A stretch of 41,103 bases of DNA from Armatimonadota bacterium. Its GTDB lineage: Bacteria > Armatimonadota > Fimbriimonadia > Fimbriimonadales > Fimbriimonadaceae. Below the pieces are notes generated by a model. That model was not told the DNA's origin and made no database searches. It saw only the letters and a program-made list of their open reading frames with translations. A program made the position numbers and the translations under genes. Shown in pieces: positions 23,726 through 32,592 of the stretch (its first letter is position 1; each line of letters begins with the position of its first letter). The DNA is taken from contig JAFDWS010000010.1 in the NCBI GenBank assembly GCA_018268375.1, forward strand, positions 1-41,103, given 5' to 3'.

Positions 23726-24154
23726 TCAGTCGAAGTACCCATGGAGGTAGAGATAGATCGTCCCGGCAGCGGCCGTGGCTGAACCCGTCCCGAACGTCAG
23801 CACAATTTCCGTGTCGGCCGGGAAGTTGTAGCCGACAGCGGAAGTCTGCATGTTGCTCGTAGCGACGAGGCCGCCGGCCTGCGCAATGGTCGAGGACGCG
23901 ATGATCCGGTTCGCCGTCGTCGCATCCCCGAGCGTGAAAGCGACGGTTTTCGACACGTTGCTGTCCAGCGACGGAATGTAGCCGCTGACGCCGATAAGGT
24001 TGAACCCCTTCTGTACTTTGAACAGGCCGACAGTATTGCCGGTAACGAGATCGGCCGCGAGGATTGCAACTGCGCCGCCAAGGACTTGATGAGAGCGCGC
24101 CCAGCCCCGGCCAGGGAAGGCCAGCGGCGCGCTGTAGGCAGTACGATTTGCCAT
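23726..24154 (-). CDS. Small head structural / decoration protein
   Basis: A 142-residue beta-rich protein with little charge: LVTGNTVGLFKVQKGFNLIGV, then TVAFTLGDATTANRIIAS, closing with AAGTIYLYLHGYF. It sits directly after the coat gene and a weak terminator, as decoration or head-stabilising genes do in many phages. AGGA lies nine bases before the start. I have seen the same gene after N4-gp56-type coat genes. The role is inferred from position. Confidence 0.7.
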   Translation of the reverse strand: MANRTAYSAPLAFPGRGWARSHQVLGGAVAILAADLVTGNTVGLFKVQKGFNLIGVSGYIPSLDSNVSKTVAFTLGDATTANRIIASSTIAQAGGLVATSNMQTSAVGYNFPADTEIVLTFGTGSATAAAGTIYLYLHGYFD

Positions 24155-24178
24155 GATGATTGTCCTGATTGAGAGGGG

Positions 24179-24204
24179 AAAAGGAGGCGACCAAAGCCGC
24201 CTCC
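24179..24204 (-). terminator. Rho-independent terminator or attenuator after the coat gene
   Basis: On the minus strand GGAGGCG (24204-24198) and CGCCTCC (24189-24183) form a 7-bp GC-rich stem with an 8-nt loop, followed by TTTT (24182-24179). It lies 8 nt after the coat stop. The short T-run suggests partial termination, which would give more coat than neck protein. Confidence 0.7.
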
Positions 24205-24211
24205 GATGTCA

Positions 24212-25363
24212 TCAGGCGTCAGCGACGCTCGACGTGAACAGCGTCAGCATGCCCCAATCCTTGAGAGCCGTGCCATTCGCCGGGATTTTGGCGACCTTGC
24301 CGATTCCGTACTGGCCTTCGATGCCGACGCCAGTCAGGAACTCGTAGTCATTCTCGGCCCGCTGCGTGGGACGCGGCATCTGTGCGGTCACGAGCGCCAT
24401 GGCGGATGCGCCGCACAGGAAGTTCGGAGCCACGTTCGAAGTGGAACCGCCAACGCCGACCAAGGTAAGGCGCTCGTCGATCTCCGGGACTTCCGTGACA
24501 AGCACGTTGTCCCACCACACGTCGCCGGCCCGGAACAGCGGGCTGGCAAAGCCCGTGGCCGACCTCGGGATCATTTCGCGCATGGCGCTCTGGATCACCG
24601 TGTCGTTCTTGAGATCACGCATGGCCCGCGAGCCGACGAACATCACATACATTTCCTGCATGTTCTCTTCGACGGTATACGGCGTGATCTTGTTCGACGT
24701 GGTATTCATCGCCGTGCGTTTCGCAAGCGAAACCGTTGCCGATGTCATCCGGCCCGTGGAGGTCGTGATGTTCGCCAGAGACGACGAGATGTTGCCGGCC
24801 ACATAGTTGCCGATAGCATTCCCGTAAACCACGCGATCGCTGTTCGCATCGGCCCAGCCATTCTTCTGGGTCGAGTTTGCGGCAGCCCAAGTGATGCCGT
24901 TGATGCGTGAGCCGAGCGCGCCACGGAAGCCGGTCGGAACCGAGGCCGTGGGGATCGAAAGAAACGCATCGACCGTCTCTTCCTTGTTGCGCTTCTTGAA
25001 CCAGCGGTTCAGTTCAGGAGCCGCGTAGCTCTTGAAGTTGATTGCGCTGTCCTTGTTGGTGGCCTTGTCCCAATCGACGGCGTGACGAAGCCAGTCGGCC
25101 CACATCGGCATGCCGTAGTTATCCAGACCTTCCTCGTTGCCGACGAGGGTGCCGCGACCGACGCCCTGCGCCTGCAAGATGTCGAGAATCGGAACGTTGA
25201 TCTGCTTGCCATCGGCCGAAAGGTCCTTGACCAGACGGATGATGGAGTTGTTTCCCGTCCCCTGATAGGGCGTGAAACGGTTCTCGCGGATATAGCCGCG
25301 CGCGAAAAGCTGGCGGCCATATTTGACGAGTTCAATATTCGCGTTGTTGGTGGTCTGTGCCAT
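24212..25363 (-). CDS. Major capsid (coat) protein, N4-gp56 family
   Basis: A 383-residue coat protein of the N4-gp56 / DUF4043 family. Recognisable parts: YGRQLFARGYIRENRFTPYQ near the start, VKDLSADGKQINVPIL, NYGMPMWADWLRHAVDWDK, MYVMFVGSRAMRDLKNDTVI, VWWDNVLVTEVPEI, and AMALVTAQMPRPTQRAENDY. It follows the scaffold gene, is preceded by AAGG eight bases upstream, and is followed by a terminator-like hairpin. It should form the icosahedral shell by the HK97 fold. Confidence 0.88.
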   Translation of the reverse strand: MAQTTNNANIELVKYGRQLFARGYIRENRFTPYQGTGNNSIIRLVKDLSADGKQINVPILDILQAQGVGRGTLVGNEEGLDNYGMPMWADWLRHAVDWDKATNKDSAINFKSYAAPELNRWFKKRNKEETVDAFLSIPTASVPTGFRGALGSRINGITWAAANSTQKNGWADANSDRVVYGNAIGNYVAGNISSSLANITTSTGRMTSATVSLAKRTAMNTTSNKITPYTVEENMQEMYVMFVGSRAMRDLKNDTVIQSAMREMIPRSATGFASPLFRAGDVWWDNVLVTEVPEIDERLTLVGVGGSTSNVAPNFLCGASAMALVTAQMPRPTQRAENDYEFLTGVGIEGQYGIGKVAKIPANGTALKDWGMLTLFTSSVADA

Positions 25364-25384
25364 TGTCGCGACCTTCGAAGATCA

Positions 25385-25399
25385 CGACCGGGACGGTCG
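25385..25399. repeat. Short hairpin between scaffold and coat genes
   Basis: CGACCG and CGGTCG form 6-bp arms around GGA, about 20 bases upstream of the coat start in the mRNA. It could protect the coat transcript or tune its translation. No T-run follows, so it is not a terminator. Confidence 0.5.
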
Positions 25400-25414
25400 C
25401 CATGCGCGGCGCTA

Positions 25415-26278
25415 TCAGCGCGCGTTGACGTTCATGTCGAACAGGGCGTCGTCGTCCAGGTCTTCCGAGGAAGCCCCGATTGACGCGGCAGCGCCGATCC
25501 GTGAGACGGATAGCGTTGTCTGCGGCGCGCGCGGGGCGGCGGTAACGACGGAGGTGTTTTGGCGGGCTGATGCGTTCGCGGCCTCGATCGCTCGAGCCAG
25601 AAACGCGGGGTCCTTCAGGAGATCGCCCGCAAGCCGTTCCTTATAGGCTGCGGGGTCTGTCCCGAATTCCCTTACGGCCTGACGTTCCCGGTAAAGCTCG
25701 ACCAGCGAGCCGAACGGGTGAGGCGTCGCCATGACGCGCTGCTGATCGAAACGGGCCGAAGGATCGCCGGCCGCAAAGCGGTCCTGCAAATCCTTGAATG
25801 CGGCATTGACCACATCCGCGCCGAACTTGTCTTCCGCGCGAGCGCGAGAGAACATTTCCTGTTGCGCGACTAGAGCCTGCTGCAAGGGCGCGATGGCCTG
25901 CTGCACGCGATGGTCAACACTGTTTTCCGGCTGCTCCCAGAACTCCGGCGCTTTCGGGGCGTCGGGCTTGGGAATCTGGCGCTGCAAGTCAGCGATCTGC
26001 CTTTCAAGGGCCTGTCGCTTGTCGCGTTCGTCAAGAAGCTCTCGCAGAGGGACGCGATGCGTCTCCTGAGACTGCGGCGGCTCTTTGACGGTCTCCTGTG
26101 CCGCTACAGCGCCTTCGGCTCGCGCCTCTGGTTCTGCTGGAGCAGCAGCCGCAACGGGCGCTTCCGTCTCGGCCGCTTGGGCTCCGACAGTCTCCGTTTC
26201 GGCAGGATTCGCCAGTGTTTCGAACAAAGCATCATCGTCAAGCGACGCATGGGCGTCGCCAGCAATCTCCGTGGTCAT
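25415..26278 (-). CDS. Scaffolding protein
   Basis: A 287-residue, acidic, helical protein just before the coat gene. It has a low-complexity Ala/Glu/Pro region (about 20-70), a coiled coil (RELLDERDKRQALERQIADLQRQI at 78-101, split here: RELLDERDKR then QALERQIADL), then helices with LVELYRERQAVREFG. Both termini carry a DDDALF motif (SLDDDALFETLA near 13-23 and LDDDALFDMNVNAR at the end), a curious internal echo that could contact the coat. Role inferred from position and composition. Confidence 0.8.
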   Translation of the reverse strand: MTTEIAGDAHASLDDDALFETLANPAETETVGAQAAETEAPVAAAAPAEPEARAEGAVAAQETVKEPPQSQETHRVPLRELLDERDKRQALERQIADLQRQIPKPDAPKAPEFWEQPENSVDHRVQQAIAPLQQALVAQQEMFSRARAEDKFGADVVNAAFKDLQDRFAAGDPSARFDQQRVMATPHPFGSLVELYRERQAVREFGTDPAAYKERLAGDLLKDPAFLARAIEAANASARQNTSVVTAAPRAPQTTLSVSRIGAAASIGASSEDLDDDALFDMNVNAR

Positions 26279-26400
26279 GTGTTTGGTTCTCTCTTCTGTA
26301 TCGTCGAAGATGGGACGAAAGCGCCCGTGCGCCGGGACGATGCGGGGTCAGCCTGTTACGGTCAGACTGGAACCGGCCTCGTATCGTGAGGCAAACGAAC
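26279..26400. other. 122-nt intergenic gap before the scaffold gene
   Basis: This gap separates the exported-protein cassette from the scaffold gene. I found no ORF with a ribosome binding site, no terminator with a T-run and no convincing promoter in it, though it is the second-largest gap in the late operon. Confidence 0.5.
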
Positions 26401-26619
26401 TCAGTTTACGGGTCTCGGATCGGCCGGGACTTTCTTCGCCGCTTCCAGATCGCGCCGGGCCAGCGCCAGATCGGACGCGCATGTCGCGGCCCGTGTGGAG
26501 AGCAGCATGACCTGCTGCTGGAGTTCGGATGCTGCGGCCTGCATGTCGGGCTGGCGGGGGGCGTCCTGTGCGAACGCGGGGCTGGCGGCGAGAGCGAGAA
26601 GCAGGGCGAGGCGCTTCAT
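26401..26619 (-). CDS. Small exported coiled-coil protein
   Basis: A 72-residue protein starting at the ATGA overlap at 26619. The N-terminus MKRLALLLALAASPAFA is a Sec signal with an AFA cleavage site before QDAP. The mature part is one helix with a heptad pattern (AASELQQQVMLLSTRAATC, then ASDLALARRDLEAAKKV) and a single Cys. A longer frame from 26664 lacks a ribosome binding site. It is the last of four consecutive genes for exported proteins. The function is unknown. Confidence 0.75.
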   Translation of the reverse strand: MKRLALLLALAASPAFAQDAPRQPDMQAAASELQQQVMLLSTRAATCASDLALARRDLEAAKKVPADPRPVN

Positions 26620-26876
26620 TTTGCGACCCTCACGCGCGGTGCATTCGGATCGACGGGGTAGCAAACCGTCCCGGTGCCGACGCCGTTGAAGAACGGCCCC
26701 TGCTCGTCACCGCGACCAACCGTCACGCGACACCAGTTCGCGCGATCCGTGTACCAAAGATATTCCGCCCCATCATCCGCGCATATCGGCGGATTAACCG
26801 TCCAGCATGTCCCCGGCAGCGGCCCCGCGAGCGCGGGCGTCGCGAGAAGCGCGAGGGCTAGAGCGGTGAGCCGCAT
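26616..26876 (-). CDS. Small exported Cys-rich protein
   Basis: An 86-residue protein with signal MRLTALALALLATPALA followed by GPLPG. The mature part has four Cys (TCWTVNPPICADDG, ANWCRV, GTVCYPVD) that could form two disulfides in the periplasm, and many aromatics. It is unlike any virion protein I know. It starts one base after the beta-helix gene stop and overlaps the next gene (ATGA). Confidence 0.75.
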   Translation of the reverse strand: MRLTALALALLATPALAGPLPGTCWTVNPPICADDGAEYLWYTDRANWCRVTVGRGDEQGPFFNGVGTGTVCYPVDPNAPRVRVAK

Positions 26877-26877
26877 G

Positions 26878-28212
26878 TCAGAACGCCGCCTTGAAGGAAA
26901 ATCCGACGGCTCGCACCTGTATCTCTGCGCTACTTTGCGTAGCGCTTGTCGGGGTATATGCGACGGTGAAATTAGTCTGCTGGCCCCCGCCGCTCACGGC
27001 GGCAAGGTCGAATAGGCCGGCCGGATTGCAGTCTTGATTAACGCGGGTAGCCGTCACGGTCGAGCTGTTGACTGCCAGCAAAAAACGAACGTGACAGCCG
27101 CCACCACCAACCCCGCTCACGAGACCGCTCACGTCAAAATCTATCGTGGTCATCCCGTAGCCACTGGTCTGGACGATGCTTCCAAACGTGACGGTCTGAA
27201 GTCCTGTCGCAGCGCTGGTGATAAAAGCGCGCGATCGCCACTCCGAAACGTTTTTTTCCGTTATGATGGAGTTCGACAGGAACGGCAGGCCGAGCCCTTT
27301 GTTGACGCCGCTTCCTATGTTGTTAGTCGTGACAATAATATTACTCATGCTATCCGCCGCGTTGTCATTCGCGACGAACTTGGTCATCCCGGCATCGACT
27401 TGCGTGTCAGAGATCAGTATCCGACTTTTATAAGCAAGACCTGACCCGAACGACATCACGACGTTGTTAACCCCCTGTAAGTGCCCGTTCGTAAAGATGA
27501 CATCGCCAACGACGCCAGCATCGAAGCGGACGGCGGCGGAACCTGTTGCGCCGCCGCTATTTTTGAACCCGAAATACGTATTCCCTGTCCCGCCCGCAGC
27601 CGTGTGCTGGACGCCGTATTTCGCGGGGTTGACGCCATCGCTTGTCATCAAATTAACGATGCGGTTCCAGGCGAAATAGCTTTCCTGACCGTTCGCGGTT
27701 GTGAACGTGGGCATGCTGTTCTTGATACATGCCATAAAGCCCACACATGAGATGTCGTGCATGGTAACATAGTGAAACGGGGCACTTCCCGCCCCCTGTA
27801 TAACTATCCCTGCACTCTGATCATAATACCCCGCGCCGATCCCTGACGCTTGGTTCACGAGATTAATCGGGCCAAAATCCTGATAGATTGTATCGGCTGA
27901 TATATTGAATACGAAAAGAGGTCCATTAACGCCAACGAGCGTTATTGTCCCTCCGCAGCCGATTGAGACAAAACCAGCGACCGTGATGGTCGCGTTGACC
28001 GAAACGTTCACGCCATCCGGAACGCAAAGAGCCTTTCCGCCGGCTGCGAGTGCGTTCATGGCAGATTGCAGGGCCGCCGTATCGGCGGAAATATTCGCCC
28101 CGCTAACGACTGTCCGGACATCAAGCGCCGTCGCCAATGGGACCGGAAACGTCGTCTCCGCACAGACCGGCGCGGCAAGCAAGGCCGCGAGAAGGGCGAG
28201 AACCTTGCGCAT
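26878..28212 (-). CDS. Exported beta-helix (pectate lyase-like) protein
   Basis: A 444-residue protein starting at ATG 28212 (MRKVLALLAALLAAPVCAE, a Sec signal with cleavage near VCA). The mature part opens like tailspike and glycan-degrading beta-helix proteins: LDVRTVVSGANISADTAALQ, then SAMNALAAGGKALCVPDGVN, followed by many short strand repeats (GNTYFGFKNSGG, VVMSFGSGLAYKSRILIS). I see no clear catalytic pair. A tailspike-like protein with a signal peptide is unusual; it may act outside the cell on surface polysaccharide or block receptors. Confidence 0.75.
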   Translation of the reverse strand: MRKVLALLAALLAAPVCAETTFPVPLATALDVRTVVSGANISADTAALQSAMNALAAGGKALCVPDGVNVSVNATITVAGFVSIGCGGTITLVGVNGPLFVFNISADTIYQDFGPINLVNQASGIGAGYYDQSAGIVIQGAGSAPFHYVTMHDISCVGFMACIKNSMPTFTTANGQESYFAWNRIVNLMTSDGVNPAKYGVQHTAAGGTGNTYFGFKNSGGATGSAAVRFDAGVVGDVIFTNGHLQGVNNVVMSFGSGLAYKSRILISDTQVDAGMTKFVANDNAADSMSNIIVTTNNIGSGVNKGLGLPFLSNSIITEKNVSEWRSRAFITSAATGLQTVTFGSIVQTSGYGMTTIDFDVSGLVSGVGGGGCHVRFLLAVNSSTVTATRVNQDCNPAGLFDLAAVSGGGQQTNFTVAYTPTSATQSSAEIQVRAVGFSFKAAF

Positions 28213-28214
28213 GG

Positions 28215-28583
28215 TCACCACTTCCGGGCGCTGAACTTCTGGCCGGTCACAGCACCGACGATGCTGACGGGGCCGAGAACGGATGCCTTGCCGTTGCCGT
28301 CACGCGGCGTGAGGTAACAGCCACCATTTGCGACGGCGCGATATGAGCCTGCGGCATTCGCTGCCGCCGTTCCCATGTCGCTGACCCACAAGTCATTGGT
28401 GGCGTCGGGGTTGCAGACTTCCCACCCAGCACCGGGAATCGCTCCACCGAATAACTGCTGCGCTGTTCCGCCCGTCGTAATTGTTCCGGCGACAAAGCCC
28501 GGCCCTGGCGAGACCGTCTGCGCATCGACGGGCAGGCACAAAAAAGCCGCCCCGAGGGCGGCGAAACTACATCGCGTGAGCAT
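28215..28583 (-). CDS. Exported protein
   Basis: A 122-residue protein starting at ATG 28583, with GAGGA seven bases upstream. The N-terminus MLTRCSFAALGAAFLCLPVD then AQ is a Sec signal. The mature part is beta-rich with several Gly (GTITTGGTAQQLFGG), two Cys (EVCNPDATNDLWVSD; GGCYLTPRDG). VCNPDATNDLWV, with the GTITTGGTAQ opening, is typical of small phage adhesin or fibre-tip domains. It is the first of the four exported genes. Confidence 0.75.
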   Translation of the reverse strand: MLTRCSFAALGAAFLCLPVDAQTVSPGPGFVAGTITTGGTAQQLFGGAIPGAGWEVCNPDATNDLWVSDMGTAAANAAGSYRAVANGGCYLTPRDGNGKASVLGPVSIVGAVTGQKFSARKW

Positions 28584-28593
28584 TTCGCTTTCC

Positions 28594-29025
28594 TCAGTCT
28601 TCGAAGACTGCGACCGACGAACCTGCGGGTCCGTAAATTCGCAATCGTCCCTTGAACGTCTGGCTACGCCAAGAGCCACGCCAACTGCTAAAATATGGCA
28701 ACATCAGAAAAGACGACTGGTTGTTACCTGCGCCATCGTCTCGCACCATTTGGATTTCAGCATTCGCTTGGTTCTGCACTTCAATACAGGCACGCGCTGC
28801 GTTCGCCGGAATTGTCCCGAGAAGAACGTTACTGCCCACTACGGGGATCGCAATCGGATTGGCGCTATAGTCCCGCCCGGTAGACCCGGCTTGCAGAACT
28901 CCGACCGAAGGCTGATCCGACGCCATCGTGACCGGTAAACTTGCCACCATCGCCGCGCGACCGACAGCCGGCAGGGTCTCGACGGTGCGAAGCTGGCCCG
29001 TTCCGTCTCTTACCGTGATGGACAT
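28594..29025 (-). CDS. Small late protein, probably structural
   Basis: A 143-residue beta-rich protein without a signal peptide. VRDGTGQLRTVETLPAVGR with ASLPVTMASDQPSVGV is the pattern of a short virion-associated family (SLPVTLASDQPxVxV) found near fibre and head genes. The start overlaps the previous stop (TGATG at 29027-29023). It likely sits on the virion surface or belongs with the exported proteins that follow. Confidence 0.75.
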   Translation of the reverse strand: MSITVRDGTGQLRTVETLPAVGRAAMVASLPVTMASDQPSVGVLQAGSTGRDYSANPIAIPVVGSNVLLGTIPANAARACIEVQNQANAEIQMVRDDGAGNNQSSFLMLPYFSSWRGSWRSQTFKGRLRIYGPAGSSVAVFED

Positions 29026-29168
29026 CAGATCATCCCAACGAAAGCGGCCTCGCCGCTGTTTTCTGGCAGCGTGAAATCAAGGCCCCACCAGATGGCATAT
29101 GGATTGTTGTAGACGCCCGGGACCCGACATGGCCGGAACTGATAATCGAAGCGCGCCCACCATCTCAT
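29025..29168 (-). CDS. Small late protein downstream of the portal
   Basis: A 47-residue protein, rich in Trp and aromatic residues: MRWWARFDYQFRPCRVPGVY, then AIWWGLDFTLPENSGEAAF. It is set by two overlaps: ATGA with the portal stop (29168-29165) and TGATG with the next start. The gap would otherwise be unexplained. I recognise no family. Confidence 0.75.
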   Translation of the reverse strand: MRWWARFDYQFRPCRVPGVYNNPYAIWWGLDFTLPENSGEAAFVGMI

Positions 29169-31102
29169 GGCGCGGCGGTCTGTTGCTGCGGCTGGCTCTC
29201 AACATGCCGTTGCTGCCGCATCCGCAAGCCCATATCCATGCCATCCATCGTCTGGCCGTGCGCGCGGTCATCCGCCTCGCCCTGCATGTCGTGCAGCGTC
29301 TGGTGCGCCCGCAATGCCGCCTCGTTCTGATCCTGCCGCATCTCGTGGACGGCCTGAGCCGGGGCCAGATTGGCTTCCTGCATGGTTTTTGCGGCCTCCG
29401 CATTCTTCTTGAGCGCGCTGGCCCGCGTGTCGTCTACCTTTGCCTGTGCACCCTGCAACTCAAGCGCCTGCGCCTGCATCTGCATCGGGTTCGGCGGCTG
29501 GTTCATCATGCCGTTGAGCTTGTCCTTGACCGTCTTCGGTAGCGTCGAGGTCTCAATGATGACCTGCGGAGGAACCTGCATGCCGGACGAGGCCAGCGCC
29601 ATCAGAGTATCGTTCACGTCGCCCATGACGTTCGTCGTGTCCGGCCCTTCGTCGAGAATGATATCCACGTCCAGCGCCGCCACGGAATTGATGAGTTGCG
29701 GCATCCCGTTCGGGCCGACACGAAGCGCATTGATCTGGATAAACTGCGCCATGTCCTGATCGTCTGTCACGCGGACATAGCGCTGCGCCTGCCAGTGTGT
29801 GCGAACCGCGCACCAGATCGACCGGTAGATTTCCAGCTTCCAGCGACGATACGACCCCAGAAACGGCCCAAGCTCCGCAATCCCGTTCTGCTGCATCATG
29901 GCGAGCGCGCGGCCGGATCGCTGATTGATGCCGGTTCCTACGATGGCCGGCGACGGGCCGTAATTCTCGATTTCCTCGCGGGCATCCTGAAAGTACTGCG
30001 TCTGCTTCAAAAATTCCTGATCGCCTGTGACGATCTGAATATCATCCTTCTGACCGTTGTATTCGACAAACCCGTCTGGCCGGGCAATCTCGCGGCGGGC
30101 CTTCTCGGTATCCGTAAATGCCCCTTGGCGCGCGATGACCTGACGCGTGTTCATGATGTGCATCGCCTTGGAACGATGCTGATTGATCGCGTCCTGCGGC
30201 CCTTTCATGATCCGCACGAAGCCGTAACGGTCACCATCCTGATCGACGCCAGCCGAGAACTTCACATACCGCGACCGCGTATTGTCGTCCTCGTCCTTGA
30301 ACGGGCTTACACCTCGCGCGAGAACCGTCCAGTTCGCATAGATGCAATATTTCCACTGGCCGCGATGCTTGTACCAGTGCTCGACGAGGCGAATGCGCTT
30401 GCGCTCATTGATCCACAGGAATTCGCGGTCGAAGTCGTAAGGCGTCGTCTCGTAGCCGCTCGAATCCTGGGCAAGGTCCTTCCCCTTGCCGGGGAACATT
30501 TCCTCTACCTCGTCTTCCGAGACCCAACGCGATACGCCGTCATAGCGGGCGTCGGAGAAGTCCGGCTTGACCGAGCGCGGATCGTAGAAATACGTGAACG
30601 GGTCCACCTCGTCGAAACGGATGTCAGGGTCCTGCTGATCGCCCTGCACAAGCGAAAGCTCCCCCACGCCGATGCCTGCGACACAGGCCGCGAGAACGCT
30701 ATCCCGCTCCGTATCGATCCAGCGAGACGTATCGAGAACATATCGCAGGACCGACGTTGCGAGGTCCGCGCCGCCCTGTGACCGGATCGTGCGAGGAAAA
30801 GCCTTCGGATCGTTTCGCAGCTTCTGCACGACGCCGACGAGGCCGTTGATCTTCCTCGCCAGCCTGTTGAAGGTAATGACCGGCTGACCGCGCCTGCGGA
30901 GCACCTTGATCTGCTCGTCCGTCCATTGCTGGCCGTGATAATATCGCCACGCCTCGCGCGCCTCGTCGATCTCGCGGAGTTTTACGGAGGCGAAATCCGT
31001 GAACTGTTTGCGGAGCGCGACGAGAGACAGGCCATCGTCTTCCGCTTCGATAGAAACAGCCGTCGGTTCAGGACGACGGCGAAGGGCGACGACATTGCTC
31101 AC
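29165..31102 (-). CDS. Portal protein (P22-like)
   Basis: A 645-residue P22 gp1-type portal. It has EIDEAREAWRYYHGQQWTDE, LRRRGQPVITFNRLARKING, VVQKLRNDPKAFPR, then VDPFTYFYDPRSVKPDFSDA and a C-terminal Gln/Met-rich barrel helix with a charged tail. Twelve copies form the DNA gate at one vertex and dock the terminase. It overlaps the large terminase stop (ATGA at 31102-31099), the standard order. Confidence 0.92.
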   Translation of the reverse strand: MSNVVALRRRPEPTAVSIEAEDDGLSLVALRKQFTDFASVKLREIDEAREAWRYYHGQQWTDEQIKVLRRRGQPVITFNRLARKINGLVGVVQKLRNDPKAFPRTIRSQGGADLATSVLRYVLDTSRWIDTERDSVLAACVAGIGVGELSLVQGDQQDPDIRFDEVDPFTYFYDPRSVKPDFSDARYDGVSRWVSEDEVEEMFPGKGKDLAQDSSGYETTPYDFDREFLWINERKRIRLVEHWYKHRGQWKYCIYANWTVLARGVSPFKDEDDNTRSRYVKFSAGVDQDGDRYGFVRIMKGPQDAINQHRSKAMHIMNTRQVIARQGAFTDTEKARREIARPDGFVEYNGQKDDIQIVTGDQEFLKQTQYFQDAREEIENYGPSPAIVGTGINQRSGRALAMMQQNGIAELGPFLGSYRRWKLEIYRSIWCAVRTHWQAQRYVRVTDDQDMAQFIQINALRVGPNGMPQLINSVAALDVDIILDEGPDTTNVMGDVNDTLMALASSGMQVPPQVIIETSTLPKTVKDKLNGMMNQPPNPMQMQAQALELQGAQAKVDDTRASALKKNAEAAKTMQEANLAPAQAVHEMRQDQNEAALRAHQTLHDMQGEADDRAHGQTMDGMDMGLRMRQQRHVESQPQQQTAAP

Positions 31103-32592
31103 AGCGTCAATCCGCTGCTTTCGTCCGTTCTACGCTCATATGAGCGGTAGGAATCAACATTGGACGGCTTCTCCACCTTCGGCCGGGACGCGCCGATCAT
31201 CTTGTCAAGCAACTGCCCGACGAGACCGAGCGCATCCACCTGATCGTCATGAACGCCTGCCGGGAACCGCAATAGCTCTGCCTCAAATTCCGCCCGCCAC
31301 AGCGCATGCGCAGGAATGCGCAATCCCCGCATCGCCATTCGGCCTCGAATAGACTGCGCCCTGACCGCCTTGTCGCCTCGCGTCGGAAACTGTGACCGTA
31401 CGCAATAGGCGCGGCGCTCTCTCGCCCGCTTGTCGAGAAACGGGCCGACGCCGGATTTGATCTGCCCTAGCTCTTCCGCCCATTCGAGCGGCTCCCATTT
31501 CAGGACGAGATCGCACCAGGACTCGACCCACACGTCCGACGACGCCTGCTTACGCCACAAATCCAGCAGATACGGCGTTTCGTCCGCGTCGAGGCCGATG
31601 ACGGCGTGAACCGTGTAATCGCCACCATCCGCCGTGACCGCATAATCCGACCCGCCATAAACGCGGAGATCGACCGCCTTCGGCATATTCTCGACGGGGA
31701 CAAGCCATTCCCTGCGGAAATAATCGCCCGTCTCCGGTGTAGGCTCCTGCTGGTAAAGCGCGGACCATGTTCGCGGGTCGCTCTCCAACTTGCGATCCCG
31801 CAGGAACCGGCCGTAGTCGTACCCCTTCGGATCGTCCCACAGCATTTCGCCGGGCGTTCTGCCGAGCGGGTCGTTATCTGTCGCCTCCGCCCTGATTTTG
31901 AGCCGGCGATACGGCTTCCCGAGCGCATCCAACTGCGCCACGATGCGGCCAGCAAGGTCATCCTCGTGAAACCGCTGGTGCATGATGACACGCTTTGCGC
32001 CGGGCTTCAGGCGGGACGAGAAGTCGTTTGTGTACCACTCCCAAATCTTGTCGCGGATGCGCTTGCTCTCCGCATCCTCGCGGGAGCCGAACGGATCATC
32101 GATAATGCCGAGATCGGCCCTGAACCCCATGATGCCGACGCCGACGCCGACCGCGTAATATTCGCTCGCGCTCGTGGTCGACCAGCGATAGGCCGCCCCG
32201 GAATCCGGCGATACGCCGACCGACAACAGCGTTGCGGACGCCGCGAGAAGATTGCGGGTCCGCCTACCCCATCTCTCTGCAAGCTCGCTCGAATGCGAGG
32301 CTGTCAGCACGTTCAGAGCGCTCCGACGCGCCATGCACCAAGCCGGAAACAGGAAGTTAACGTAGGTGGACTTCGCGGAACCCGGCGGCATTTCCACGAG
32401 AAGAATGTCGCAATCCCCACGCTCAAGCGCCTCCAGTTCGGCAACCAGAAGCGCATGGTGTGGCGCTGGCTCAAAGCCCTGGGACCGCGCGAACTCAGTG
32501 AGTGACCGGCGGGATGCCAGCCTTTGCCTCTTCTCTTGCAAGAGCGTCAGCAATGGCGGCGTCGAGTTCGCGTTCTGTGAGAGTGCGAGCAT
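31099..32592 (-). CDS. terL: Terminase large subunit
   Basis: A 497-residue packaging ATPase-nuclease. Walker A is MPPGSAKST at 68-76 and Walker B LGIIDD at 161-166; the nuclease half shows YGGSDYAVT and a terminal HDDQVDAL acidic cluster. It cuts and drives DNA into the prohead with the small subunit. The ORF reaches back 98 nt into the small-subunit gene; starts at ATG 32592 and TTG about 17 codons on are possible, and no good ribosome binding site decides between them. The conserved part begins near SLTEFARSQGFEPAPHHALL (residue 30). Confidence 0.9.
   Translation of the reverse strand: MLALSQNANSTPPLLTLLQEKRQRLASRRSLTEFARSQGFEPAPHHALLVAELEALERGDCDILLVEMPPGSAKSTYVNFLFPAWCMARRSALNVLTASHSSELAERWGRRTRNLLAASATLLSVGVSPDSGAAYRWSTTSASEYYAVGVGVGIMGFRADLGIIDDPFGSREDAESKRIRDKIWEWYTNDFSSRLKPGAKRVIMHQRFHEDDLAGRIVAQLDALGKPYRRLKIRAEATDNDPLGRTPGEMLWDDPKGYDYGRFLRDRKLESDPRTWSALYQQEPTPETGDYFRREWLVPVENMPKAVDLRVYGGSDYAVTADGGDYTVHAVIGLDADETPYLLDLWRKQASSDVWVESWCDLVLKWEPLEWAEELGQIKSGVGPFLDKRARERRAYCVRSQFPTRGDKAVRAQSIRGRMAMRGLRIPAHALWRAEFEAELLRFPAGVHDDQVDALGLVGQLLDKMIGASRPKVEKPSNVDSYRSYERRTDESSGLTL

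Noticed and set aside
29696..30781. 361-codon + strand ORF opposite the portal gene
   Set aside because: Long antisense frame typical of GC-rich DNA; the portal on the other strand is clear.
31606..32505. 299-codon + strand ORF opposite the large terminase
   Set aside because: Antisense shadow; no family motifs, while the terminase has Walker and nuclease motifs.
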